This document shows, in pieces, positions 18,851 to 26,943 of a stretch of DNA of 64,000 nucleotides; positions within the stretch are counted from its first letter, which is position 1; every line of letters starts with the position of its first letter. The notes beneath the pieces were generated by a model. That model worked only from the letters and a program-made list of their open reading frames with translations. It was not told the DNA's origin and ran no database searches. Position numbers and translations under genes: made by a program. The DNA comes from Gelatiniphilus marinus (GTDB lineage: Bacteria; Bacteroidota; Bacteroidia; Flavobacteriales; Flavobacteriaceae): the NCBI RefSeq assembly GCF_042678305.1, contig NZ_JBHUDT010000001.1, one strand, 5' to 3'.

Positions 18851-18904
18851 AAAAAAACGCAGTTTAAATACATTGTTTGCTGTATTCAATGTATTTAAAT
18901 TGCG
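18851..18904 (-). terminator. Terminator of the - strand glycosidase operon
   Basis: An 18-bp stem (18858-18875 with 18887-18904, one G-T pair) with an 11-base loop is followed on the - strand by seven Ts (18857-18851). It lies 61 bp after the stop of the GH2 gene. Confidence 0.8.
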
Positions 18905-18965
18905 CTTTATAGCCTGAAAATATAATTTTATTTTTTAGATGCTACTAATAAAATTTTAAAAGCAC

Positions 18966-21900
18966 TTATTTTGTTGAGATGGGTAACATCCAATACGAGT
19001 AAGAGTAATCTTTATAAGGCAATCTGTATTGTTCCATTGGCAATCGGCCCCAACTATTTATACTCCCTATTCCTTGTTGGAAACCATCAATATTTACAAA
19101 AACTTCTTTTCTAGGGTCTAACTCACCGGCATGTTCTTGCCTTCTTTTATCTCCTGAATGTAAATCGTCTTCGCTATAATTTAAAGCAGAAATATGAAAA
19201 GGTGTTTCGCTTAAAAACTGCAAACCAAATCCATCTTCTTTGGTTAAAGTTGCCCAACGCACATCCTTTTTATTGCCATTTTCTTGCGGACGGATATAAG
19301 GGAAATATTGCTCTTCTATAGTTTGTTTATACAAGCCTACTTTGGCAGCATGTTGCCTATCTGCATAAGCCTCAAAAGGCCCTTTACCGTAAAAGGTAAT
19401 GTTTTTATACGCTTCTGGTAATACCATTTTATTTCCGAATTTAAACATATTCGGGTGGTCGCCTTTAATCGCTTTTAAATCGTTTGTAACTTTTACAGCA
19501 CCGTTTCCGTTTACAATATAAGTTTGGGTAAATTGGGCATCGCCGTTTAAAATAGCTCTTGTGAAGGTTATTTGTACATTAGTTTTAGAAATGGTTTTAA
19601 CTGCAGAAACAACATTAGCTACTTGCGCAGCATCTTTCCAGACTTTAAACTTATTTTGAAGTCCTGCACCGTAATCATTATCTACAGGTGCTCTCCAGAA
19701 ATTAACTTCTGGTCCGTTTTTCAACAAGCTTTGGTTTTTGTAATTGTAAGCTGTTAAGTTTCCTGTTTTTTTATTGAATAAGATTTCAAAATCATTTCCA
19801 GTTACAGTAATTACATCGTTTTTAGTTTGATGACTTACCGATGCCGTTGCTTTTTCTGGTACAGCAACACGTCCTTTTTGTAATTCAAATTGCTCATAAG
19901 CTATAATATGTCCAGTTTTCAGCAAAGGCTCATCCGATTTTAAAATAGCTGAAACATTTAAGAAATACTCTACATTATCTTCAAATGCTTTTTTAAATGG
20001 AATGCTTATGGTTTTTTTAGTTTGCGGAGCTGTTACAATATTGTTTATAGTGCCAGATTCCACTACTTTGCCATTAGCAATAACTTCCCAGTTTAAACTA
20101 TAGTTTGATAAATCTCTAAAGAAATACCAGTTTTTAACATCAATTGTACCATTGGCAAGATTATTATCATAAAACTTTATATCTTGATGAATGTGCCTAA
20201 CCTCGTAAATATGTGGGTTTACTCTTCTATCTGGTTGTACCAATCCGTTATTCAAAAAGTTATTATCGCTTGGTGTGCCTTCTGGTCCAAAATCGCCTCC
20301 GTAAGCAAAAATTTCTCTACCGTTTTTAACCGTTCTTAAACCTTGGTCAACAAAGTCCCAAATAAAACCGCCTTGCAATTTATCGTATTTCTCGTACAAA
20401 TCCCAGTACTCTTTAAAGCCGCCCATACTATTTCCCATAGCATGCGCATATTCGCATTGCACATAAGGTTTTGTTCTTCTTTCGTCTTTAGCATAAGCCT
20501 CTACCATTGCAGGTGTATCGTACATGGGTACAAATAAATCTGTATTCCATTCGTGCACCGCACGCTCGTATTGGGTTGGTCTGGTGTTGTCTAATCTTTT
20601 GGCCAATAAATACGATTCGTAAAAATTGTATCCATTTCCAGCTTCGTTTCCTAAAGACCAAATTACGATTGAAGGGTGGTTTTTATCTCTTTCAACCATG
20701 CGCTCTACTCTGTTTTTATGTGCTTTTAACCAAGCAGGATTATTGGCCAAAGTTCTGTCTAAAGCATAGCCCATACCATGAGATTCTATATTGGCTTCAT
20801 CGATAACATAAATGCCATACTCATCGCATAATTCATAAAAATACGGGTCGTTTGGATAATGTGCCGTTCTTACGGCATTGATATTATGTTCTTTAAAAAT
20901 TTTGATATCCCTTAGCATATCCTCTCTAGAAACCACATGGCCATTATCAGGGTCGTGTTCATGCCTGTTTACACCTTTAAATAAAATAGGTTTGCCGTTT
21001 ACTAAATATTGGCTGCCTTTTACTTCGGAAGTTCTAAAACCTAACTTTCTGGAAATGGCTTCTAAAACATTTCCTTTTCTATCTTTAATTTGGATATTTA
21101 ATTGATATAACTCTGGAATTTCTGCAGACCATGTTTTAACTTTCGGAATGGTTTTATTGAATTTTATGGTTTTATCTGAATTTGAACCTAATTCGTAAGC
21201 CGTTGAAGTTGTGTAAACCGTTTGATTGTTCTTGGTTATTTCAACACTTACTGATCCTTTTTGAGTTTTTGTATCAATGTTTTTTAGGTCTAAAGCCAAA
21301 TCAAAAACACCATCGGTGTAATTGTTTTCCAATCCTGCTTTTGCAAAATAATCTGCTATTTGCACGTTTGGTCTTGCGTATAAATATACATCGCGCTGAA
21401 TTCCAGAAATCCTCCAGAAATCCTGACACTCTAAATAGCTGCCATCGCTCCAACGGTAAACCTCTAGAGCAATACTGTTTTGTCCTGGTTTAACAAACTC
21501 TGTTAGATCAAATTCTGCGGGTAATTTCGAGCCTTGGCTATACCCAACTTTTCTGCCATTAACCCAAATGTAAAAAGCAGACTTTACAGCTCCTAAATGT
21601 ATATACACAGCTTTACCATCCCAATTATTAGGAAGGTTGAAAGTTCTTTTATAAGACCCTACAGGGTTATCGCCATCTGGAATATCAGGCGGATTCAAAT
21701 ATCCTTTTTGAAACGGATAGGTTGCATTTACATAAATAGGCACTCCAAAACCTTCAACTTCCCAATTTGCAGGCACTTTTATTTTGTTCCATTTTGAAGT
21801 ATCAAAATCTTCTTTGTAAAAATCTGCTGGTCTCACCTCTGGTGTATCGCTATAATTAAATTGCCAGATACCATTTAGCGATAAATAATTTTCAGCCTTT

Positions 21901-22082
21901 GAAAAATCGTTCTGTTTTGCTAAATCTAAACTAGTGTATGGAAAAAAGGTAGCGCGCGCATCTAATTTATTAATCCCAATTACATCTGGGTTTTCAATAA
22001 CGGGATCTAGTGTTTGTGCATGTATATTTTCAATCCCAAAACAGGTAACTAGAGTTAATACTAATAACTTAAATTTTCTCAT
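18966..22082 (-). CDS. GH2 beta-galactosidase (LacZ-like), exported
   Basis: This 1038-residue protein is of full LacZ size: an N-terminal sandwich domain, an immunoglobulin-like domain, the TIM barrel, then the small-subunit-type C-terminal domain (about 760-1035). The acid/base is E480 in WSLGNEAGNG and the nucleophile is E544 in VQCEYAHAMGNS. The N-terminus is a signal peptide (hydrophobic stretch ending near IHAQ, residue 23), so it acts in the periplasm. It would remove beta-galactose exposed after desialylation. It is last in the - strand operon and separated by 105 bp from the creatininase-family gene, with its own -7 box. Confidence 0.92.
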   Translation of the reverse strand: MRKFKLLVLTLVTCFGIENIHAQTLDPVIENPDVIGINKLDARATFFPYTSLDLAKQNDFSKAENYLSLNGIWQFNYSDTPEVRPADFYKEDFDTSKWNKIKVPANWEVEGFGVPIYVNATYPFQKGYLNPPDIPDGDNPVGSYKRTFNLPNNWDGKAVYIHLGAVKSAFYIWVNGRKVGYSQGSKLPAEFDLTEFVKPGQNSIALEVYRWSDGSYLECQDFWRISGIQRDVYLYARPNVQIADYFAKAGLENNYTDGVFDLALDLKNIDTKTQKGSVSVEITKNNQTVYTTSTAYELGSNSDKTIKFNKTIPKVKTWSAEIPELYQLNIQIKDRKGNVLEAISRKLGFRTSEVKGSQYLVNGKPILFKGVNRHEHDPDNGHVVSREDMLRDIKIFKEHNINAVRTAHYPNDPYFYELCDEYGIYVIDEANIESHGMGYALDRTLANNPAWLKAHKNRVERMVERDKNHPSIVIWSLGNEAGNGYNFYESYLLAKRLDNTRPTQYERAVHEWNTDLFVPMYDTPAMVEAYAKDERRTKPYVQCEYAHAMGNSMGGFKEYWDLYEKYDKLQGGFIWDFVDQGLRTVKNGREIFAYGGDFGPEGTPSDNNFLNNGLVQPDRRVNPHIYEVRHIHQDIKFYDNNLANGTIDVKNWYFFRDLSNYSLNWEVIANGKVVESGTINNIVTAPQTKKTISIPFKKAFEDNVEYFLNVSAILKSDEPLLKTGHIIAYEQFELQKGRVAVPEKATASVSHQTKNDVITVTGNDFEILFNKKTGNLTAYNYKNQSLLKNGPEVNFWRAPVDNDYGAGLQNKFKVWKDAAQVANVVSAVKTISKTNVQITFTRAILNGDAQFTQTYIVNGNGAVKVTNDLKAIKGDHPNMFKFGNKMVLPEAYKNITFYGKGPFEAYADRQHAAKVGLYKQTIEEQYFPYIRPQENGNKKDVRWATLTKEDGFGLQFLSETPFHISALNYSEDDLHSGDKRRQEHAGELDPRKEVFVNIDGFQQGIGSINSWGRLPMEQYRLPYKDYSYSYWMLPISTK

Positions 22083-22138
22083 TTTTAAAGGCGTTTGTTT
22101 ATTAATTATTTAATGAATTTTAAATTTTGGATTAAAGA

Positions 22139-22178
22139 CAAATATAAGTAAAAATAGGGGAGTTGTATTATGTTTAAA
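22139..22178 (-). promoter_or_regulatory. Possible GH2 promoter with an operator-like half-site
   Basis: On the - strand TATATTTG (22146-22139) matches the -7 consensus. At 22165-22178, GTATTATGTTTAAA matches 11 of 14 bases of the 15977 palindrome but lacks the second half. This suggests weak or degenerate control by the same regulator. Confidence 0.35.
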
Positions 22179-22187
22179 ATATAAAAA

Positions 22188-22961
22188 CTACGCGTACATA
22201 TCCTTTAAATCTGCATCGTTCAATTCTTTAAAAAAAGAAGCCAATTTTTGTGTAACAGCCTGAAAAAAACGTGAACCATTTTCTGGGGTTGCCTTTTTTG
22301 GGTTGCCAACGCCCGTATCTTTGGTAACCGATGTCCATTGGCGTTGCGCTGTTACCCAACCTTCTTTTAAGGCTTCGATTTTAAATTTTTTAGATGCGCC
22401 ATCGCCAGCTTCCTGTAAAGGCAACACCAAATTGGGTTCTAAAAACATGGTAACCGCAGTTTCTAGCTCGCCTGCATGATCTCCGGGTTCGTTAAAAAAA
22501 TCATTCCCGTTTTCTGCATGCCACCAATTTACGGCACACACGAAAACCTCAGGAAAATCAACGGATAATTCTCTAATTATTTGCTTAAAATTATTGCCGC
22601 CGTGACCGTTTACAATGACTAATTTCTGTATGTTTTGCCGATTTAAAACATCTACAATATCTTTTAAAACCACCAATTGTGTACTCGGATTCATGTTGAT
22701 GCAAAAAGAAATATCGAGCTGCCCTGTGTTTACGCCAAAAGGAATTGTAGGCAAAACCACCACTTTTGCATCGTTTTGCCAAGCTATTTTTGCGGCTTCA
22801 ATAGCAGTGTTTTCAGACAAAATATTATCGGTTGCATACGGCAAATGATAATTGTGCGCTTCGGTTGCGCCCCAGGGCAAAATGGCAACCGTGTATTTTT
22901 GATCTTTAACCGTTTTAAAATTGGTTTCTGCCAACACATAAGGTCGTGGTTTTGTACTCAT
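22188..22961 (-). CDS. Creatininase-family metal-dependent amidohydrolase
   Basis: The 257-residue protein has the creatininase-family metal motifs: LPWGATEAHNYHLPYATD (about 28-45), VNGHGGNN (about 117-124) and GDHAGELETA (about 159-168). It has no signal peptide, so it is cytoplasmic. Known members hydrolyse creatinine or open formamide and lactam bonds in other pathways, but none of those substrates fits this locus. It is encoded 1 bp after an SGNH esterase gene inside a glycosidase operon, so an amide on an imported amino sugar is a plausible but unproven substrate. Confidence 0.82.
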   Translation of the reverse strand: MSTKPRPYVLAETNFKTVKDQKYTVAILPWGATEAHNYHLPYATDNILSENTAIEAAKIAWQNDAKVVVLPTIPFGVNTGQLDISFCINMNPSTQLVVLKDIVDVLNRQNIQKLVIVNGHGGNNFKQIIRELSVDFPEVFVCAVNWWHAENGNDFFNEPGDHAGELETAVTMFLEPNLVLPLQEAGDGASKKFKIEALKEGWVTAQRQWTSVTKDTGVGNPKKATPENGSRFFQAVTQKLASFFKELNDADLKDMYA

Positions 22962-22962
22962 T

Positions 22963-23613
22963 TTAATTAACGTATTTACGAATTATTTTGCTCCATTTTT
23001 TGTAGCCTTCATCACTTAAATGCAACCCATCGTAGGTGTAATTTGGCTGAATGTGTTTTTTAGCATTTCGCATTTTTTTGTGCAAATTGATAAATTTCAC
23101 ATCCAGTTTTTTTGCCATTTTTTTTAACTCCTTGTTGGTTTCTATAATTTTTTGGTGATTATTTTTATGCCCCGAAAACTTTTTACCCACATTTGGATTG
23201 ATTGGCAAAATACTTTGTAGATATATTTTTGTTCCTTCGGATTGACTTTTGATTTGCGAAATAATTTTTGCTGTATGTTCTAAAACATAAGCAATGCTTT
23301 TACCGCGTGCCAAATCGTTTGTACCAATTAGTAGAAATACTTTTTTGGGTTTAGATTCGGTTACCTCATCCAATCGAAATAAAATTCCGTCGGTAACATC
23401 GCCACTAATTCCTCTATTAATTACATTTTTATCAGGAATTAAGGCTTTCCAATCGCCGCCTTCGGTAATGCTATTGCCTAAAAAAATAATTTCGTTTTTT
23501 GTGTTGGGTTCAGCTTCAAACAAGGCTTTTCGTTTGTAATAATGGTCTGAATAGGTTTGCGAAAACACACTGTTTACAAAAGCTAAAAACAGAATTACAA
23601 TTAAATGTTTCAT
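22963..23613 (-). CDS. Secreted SGNH/GDSL esterase
   Basis: The 216-residue protein has a signal peptide ending near VFSQ (residue 19) and all four SGNH blocks: FLGNSITEGG (Ser), NRGISGD (Gly), LIGTNDLA (Asn) and DGLHLS (Asp-His). The size fits single-domain acetyl-esterases of the PAF-acetylhydrolase-like group. In this operon it probably removes O-acetyl groups from glycans or sialic acid, acting alongside the larger two-domain esterase. It is 1 bp upstream of the creatininase-family gene and 11 bp downstream of the GH20 gene. Confidence 0.85.
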   Translation of the reverse strand: MKHLIVILFLAFVNSVFSQTYSDHYYKRKALFEAEPNTKNEIIFLGNSITEGGDWKALIPDKNVINRGISGDVTDGILFRLDEVTESKPKKVFLLIGTNDLARGKSIAYVLEHTAKIISQIKSQSEGTKIYLQSILPINPNVGKKFSGHKNNHQKIIETNKELKKMAKKLDVKFINLHKKMRNAKKHIQPNYTYDGLHLSDEGYKKWSKIIRKYVN

Positions 23614-23624
23614 TTCACAATATG

Positions 23625-25667
23625 TTATTTATTCTCAAATTTGGTACTATATTTTAATTCGCTCACTTCTCTAAATCCGTCTTTTGTTACTTCAACTGGA
23701 ACGCAGGTAAACATCCATTTCCAAGACCTTGTGTCTTGCGGAATTTTCAATAATACTTTATTCCAACCTTTTTTTAAAGCGATTTTTGTCGGACTTCTAT
23801 AAAAATAATCTTCGTCAATAAACGGAATCTCATCTGTTTTTGTGCCTAAATTGGGTTGTTTCCAAACTGGCGGCGCAATTTCGGTGTCATTTACCCAAAT
23901 TTTTGGTTTGGTGGTATGCCAATCGCCTTGAGCTGGAAAAGGGCCAACGCGTCTTCCGCCCGAACGCGACCAACCCTGAAAACCTACCCAAAAATCTTGA
24001 ATTCTGTCGTTTGGAGAATAAATATTGGTGTAGGCATAATACGTGCCTTGCCTTTCTTTAGTAACCGCTTCAAATCCGAAGAAATGTTTTAAATGGATGG
24101 TTGCCCCAGGATGCGTATCTGTCCAAGTATATACTTTACCGTCAATGGTGTAACTTTCTTTGATTTCTTTTTCTACGGGGAATGATTTTTCAACATTTCC
24201 GTTGTGATTCAAAACGCCCAACAATTTCCAATGCTTATCGGTTTGCCTGATGTATTGAAACTCTTTTCCTTTAAAAAACAAATCTCTGTGTGCAATTACT
24301 TTGTCTTCAAAAGCCTGAAAATCTTTAAATTCCTGCGTGTCTTTTGCTGGCAATTTTGCCCAATATTCTGGATAATCTTTTGCTCTTCCGTTCCAAATAG
24401 CATCGGCATAAAAAACCATTGAAGGATAAATGGGGTTTTGAACTAAAACATCGCGTTCGTGGTTTATATTATTGTCTGGCCATGCTGCCAAAACACCGCC
24501 CAAGGCTAACGCATCGCCTTTTGGCTGGCGCGTTGGTTGCTGAAAAAACAGGCGTGCCATACCAGCAAATGGGTCTAAATGATTGATGTAATTGCTTCTC
24601 GAATCTATGAAACGATGTCCTTTTCTACCTTCGTGATAAGCCCAAAGTTGATTGATGGACGTAGAATCTTTTTTTACAACAATACCTTTTTTCCAAACAA
24701 TAACTTCGCGATTATTTTTTTTGATGAGTTGCATCAATTCAAAAATAACATCGTGGGAAACGCGCTCAAAATCGTTGCGCACTTCGTCGGTGCCAATATG
24801 AATGTACGGCATGGTCTCGGCGTCTGCCAAATCCATTAACTCTTGAAATAAATCGAGTAAAATAGGCCTCACCTTTGGGTCTCGCATTTCATCAATTTGC
24901 AAGGCTTTTCGAAACGCATCAGTATGACCGGGAATGTCAAATTCTGGAATTACCGTAATTTTACGTTCTTTACAAAAAGCCAAAACATCTTTAAAGTCTT
25001 CTTGGGTATAAAAGTTTCCTTTTTGTCTTGTTGTTGCCGCTTCCGATTGTAATTCGGGGTAAATTTTACTCTCTAACCGCCACCCTGGGTTATCGGTTAA
25101 GTGCCAATGAAACACATTGTATTTGTATTGCGATAATATTTCAATTTGCTCTTTTAGCTGCCCTACCGATTGAAAATTACGCCCTGTATCGTGCATAAAA
25201 CCACGGATTTTAAAAACTGGGAAATCTGTAATTTCTACTTTAGGAAAAACGCCTTTATCTTTATTTTTTCTAAAAATCTGTTTTAAAGTTTGAATACCGT
25301 AATAAATGCCTTTATCAGAATTTGCGGCAATTGTAATGGCATCAGAAATTGTTAATTTGTAGCCTTCGTTATGCATATCTTCGGCAATATTTTGTTTTAC
25401 TAACTGAATCTTTAAACCATTTTCGGTAGTATTAATTTCGTTTGTTTTAAAAAAATCGGTGATTAATTTTGCTTCATTTTCAAAATTGGTAGGTTGAATT
25501 TTGAAGCTTTTAAAATGAAGCTCTTCCGTACCGTAAGTCATTTTTTTAGGCGTTGGAATTATAGGGTATTTTTCTGCAAGATTTTTAGGGTTTGTTTGAG
25601 AACAGCCCATAAAACAGAAAAATAAAAGGCTTATAAAAACAATGTTTTTTATTTTAAATACATTCAT
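23625..25667 (-). CDS. GH20 beta-N-acetylhexosaminidase, lipoprotein
   Basis: The 680-residue protein has a lipobox FMGC (Cys near residue 22), a GH20b-type N-terminal domain (about 35-145), and the catalytic barrel (about 150-460). The barrel carries the adjacent catalytic pair D294-E295 in HIGTDEVRND, where the Asp positions the substrate acetamido group. A C-terminal region of about 200 residues (about 480-680) looks like an added beta-rich domain. It should release terminal GlcNAc or GalNAc after galactose is removed. It belongs to the - strand operon (11 bp before the SGNH gene). Confidence 0.9.
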   Translation of the reverse strand: MNVFKIKNIVFISLLFFCFMGCSQTNPKNLAEKYPIIPTPKKMTYGTEELHFKSFKIQPTNFENEAKLITDFFKTNEINTTENGLKIQLVKQNIAEDMHNEGYKLTISDAITIAANSDKGIYYGIQTLKQIFRKNKDKGVFPKVEITDFPVFKIRGFMHDTGRNFQSVGQLKEQIEILSQYKYNVFHWHLTDNPGWRLESKIYPELQSEAATTRQKGNFYTQEDFKDVLAFCKERKITVIPEFDIPGHTDAFRKALQIDEMRDPKVRPILLDLFQELMDLADAETMPYIHIGTDEVRNDFERVSHDVIFELMQLIKKNNREVIVWKKGIVVKKDSTSINQLWAYHEGRKGHRFIDSRSNYINHLDPFAGMARLFFQQPTRQPKGDALALGGVLAAWPDNNINHERDVLVQNPIYPSMVFYADAIWNGRAKDYPEYWAKLPAKDTQEFKDFQAFEDKVIAHRDLFFKGKEFQYIRQTDKHWKLLGVLNHNGNVEKSFPVEKEIKESYTIDGKVYTWTDTHPGATIHLKHFFGFEAVTKERQGTYYAYTNIYSPNDRIQDFWVGFQGWSRSGGRRVGPFPAQGDWHTTKPKIWVNDTEIAPPVWKQPNLGTKTDEIPFIDEDYFYRSPTKIALKKGWNKVLLKIPQDTRSWKWMFTCVPVEVTKDGFREVSELKYSTKFENK

Positions 25668-25713
25668 TTTGATAAATTTTTAAAAGCGCTTCGGTTTCAT
25701 AAAAAAACATAAG

Positions 25714-25737
25714 ATCTCGACTGCGCTAGAACGGACA
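25714..25737. repeat. Dispersed short repeat fragment (TCGACTGCGCT core)
   Basis: The core TCGACTGCGCT (25717-25727) recurs in inverse orientation at 36113-36123. It lies in the 82-bp gap between the GH27 and GH20 genes. Such TCGACTGCGCT-containing units are scattered through many flavobacterial genomes. Confidence 0.5.
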
Positions 25738-25749
25738 ATGCTTAATGTT

Positions 25750-26928
25750 TTATTTTTTCAATCTAAAAACCACAACATCTCTAGCAGGAACTTCAATTAA
25801 AATATTGGTGTTCGTAGTGCCAATGGTTTTGTTTTGCCAAAGATTTTCAATCGTATATTCTCCAGAAAAATCTTTAATATTCATTTGATTCCAATTTACC
25901 TGATACTTTTTATTAGTAATTTCTCTGTTAAACAAGCAAATTGCAATATCGCCATTTGACAGTGGTTTTTGCCAAACCTCAAAATTTCCGTAATCTTTAA
26001 TTTTAAAGCCTTGTTTGCCTAAAGCATCTTGATTTACAGCAATTAAGGCTTTGTTTGTTAAGATTTCTTGATCGGTAAAAGACATGGTTCTTAAATCGTT
26101 GCCCGCCATTAAAGGAGCCGCCAACATTGCCCACATACTAAAATGTGCTCTAGCTTCGTTTATTGGCATGTTGTTGCCAACGGCCAACATATCGGGGTCA
26201 TTCCAATGTCCTGGACCTGCATATTTTTCTAGTCCAACTTGCATATCTACTAAATCGGACCAGCCAAAGAGGTTGCCATTAACATTGCCGTCAAAACGTC
26301 CATTCATATCAATATCTAAGGTGGTTCTCCATAAGTGCCCAACATTTTCAGCCCATTCCCAAGGTTTGTTTTCGCCCCATTCGCACATACTAAACACAAT
26401 CGGTCTTCCCGCTTTGTACAGAGCATCTCGCATTAATTTATACGATTGTTGCGCATCTTGCCCCTCGGTAAAACACCAATCATATTTTAAATAATCTACG
26501 CCCCATTTGGCATAAGTTTCTGCGTCTTTATACTCAAAACCTTTACTTCCAGGGCGTCGCGCGCAGGTCATGGTTCCAGCATCAGAATAAATTCCGAATT
26601 TTAAACCTTTAGAATGTACATAGTCTGCCAAAACCTTAATTCCTGACGGAAATTTTTCTTTATCAACAATAATATAGCCGTCTTTATCGCGCCCTATTTG
26701 CCAACAATCGTCAATTACAATATACTCATAACCAACATCTTTTAACCCTTTTTCTACCATGGCATCTGCCATTTCTCTAATAACAGTTTCGTTTACGCCT
26801 TCACATTCAAAAGCGTTCCAACTGTTCCAGCCCATGGGAGGCGTTAAGGCTAAATTTTCGAATTTTTGACCAAAAACCAGGCTTGATGTTAGCAAGCATC
26901 CTAAAAAAAATAATTGTAATGATTTCAT
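25750..26928 (-). CDS. GH27 alpha-galactosidase
   Basis: The 392-residue protein has an N-terminal signal peptide (ending near VFGQ, residue 21) and the GH27 opening LTPPMGWNSWNAFEC. The nucleophile is D150 in YLKYDWC, and the acid/base Asp lies in GHWNDPDML (about 242-250). The stretch FSMCEWGENK keeps the Glu after Cys that in GH27 alpha-galactosidases selects galactose, whereas alpha-N-acetylgalactosaminidases carry Ser there. It should remove terminal alpha-galactose in the periplasm. It is encoded 15 bp after the nanS gene. Confidence 0.9.
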   Translation of the reverse strand: MKSLQLFFLGCLLTSSLVFGQKFENLALTPPMGWNSWNAFECEGVNETVIREMADAMVEKGLKDVGYEYIVIDDCWQIGRDKDGYIIVDKEKFPSGIKVLADYVHSKGLKFGIYSDAGTMTCARRPGSKGFEYKDAETYAKWGVDYLKYDWCFTEGQDAQQSYKLMRDALYKAGRPIVFSMCEWGENKPWEWAENVGHLWRTTLDIDMNGRFDGNVNGNLFGWSDLVDMQVGLEKYAGPGHWNDPDMLAVGNNMPINEARAHFSMWAMLAAPLMAGNDLRTMSFTDQEILTNKALIAVNQDALGKQGFKIKDYGNFEVWQKPLSNGDIAICLFNREITNKKYQVNWNQMNIKDFSGEYTIENLWQNKTIGTTNTNILIEVPARDVVVFRLKK

Positions 26929-26943
26929 GTTTTATATATTAAT

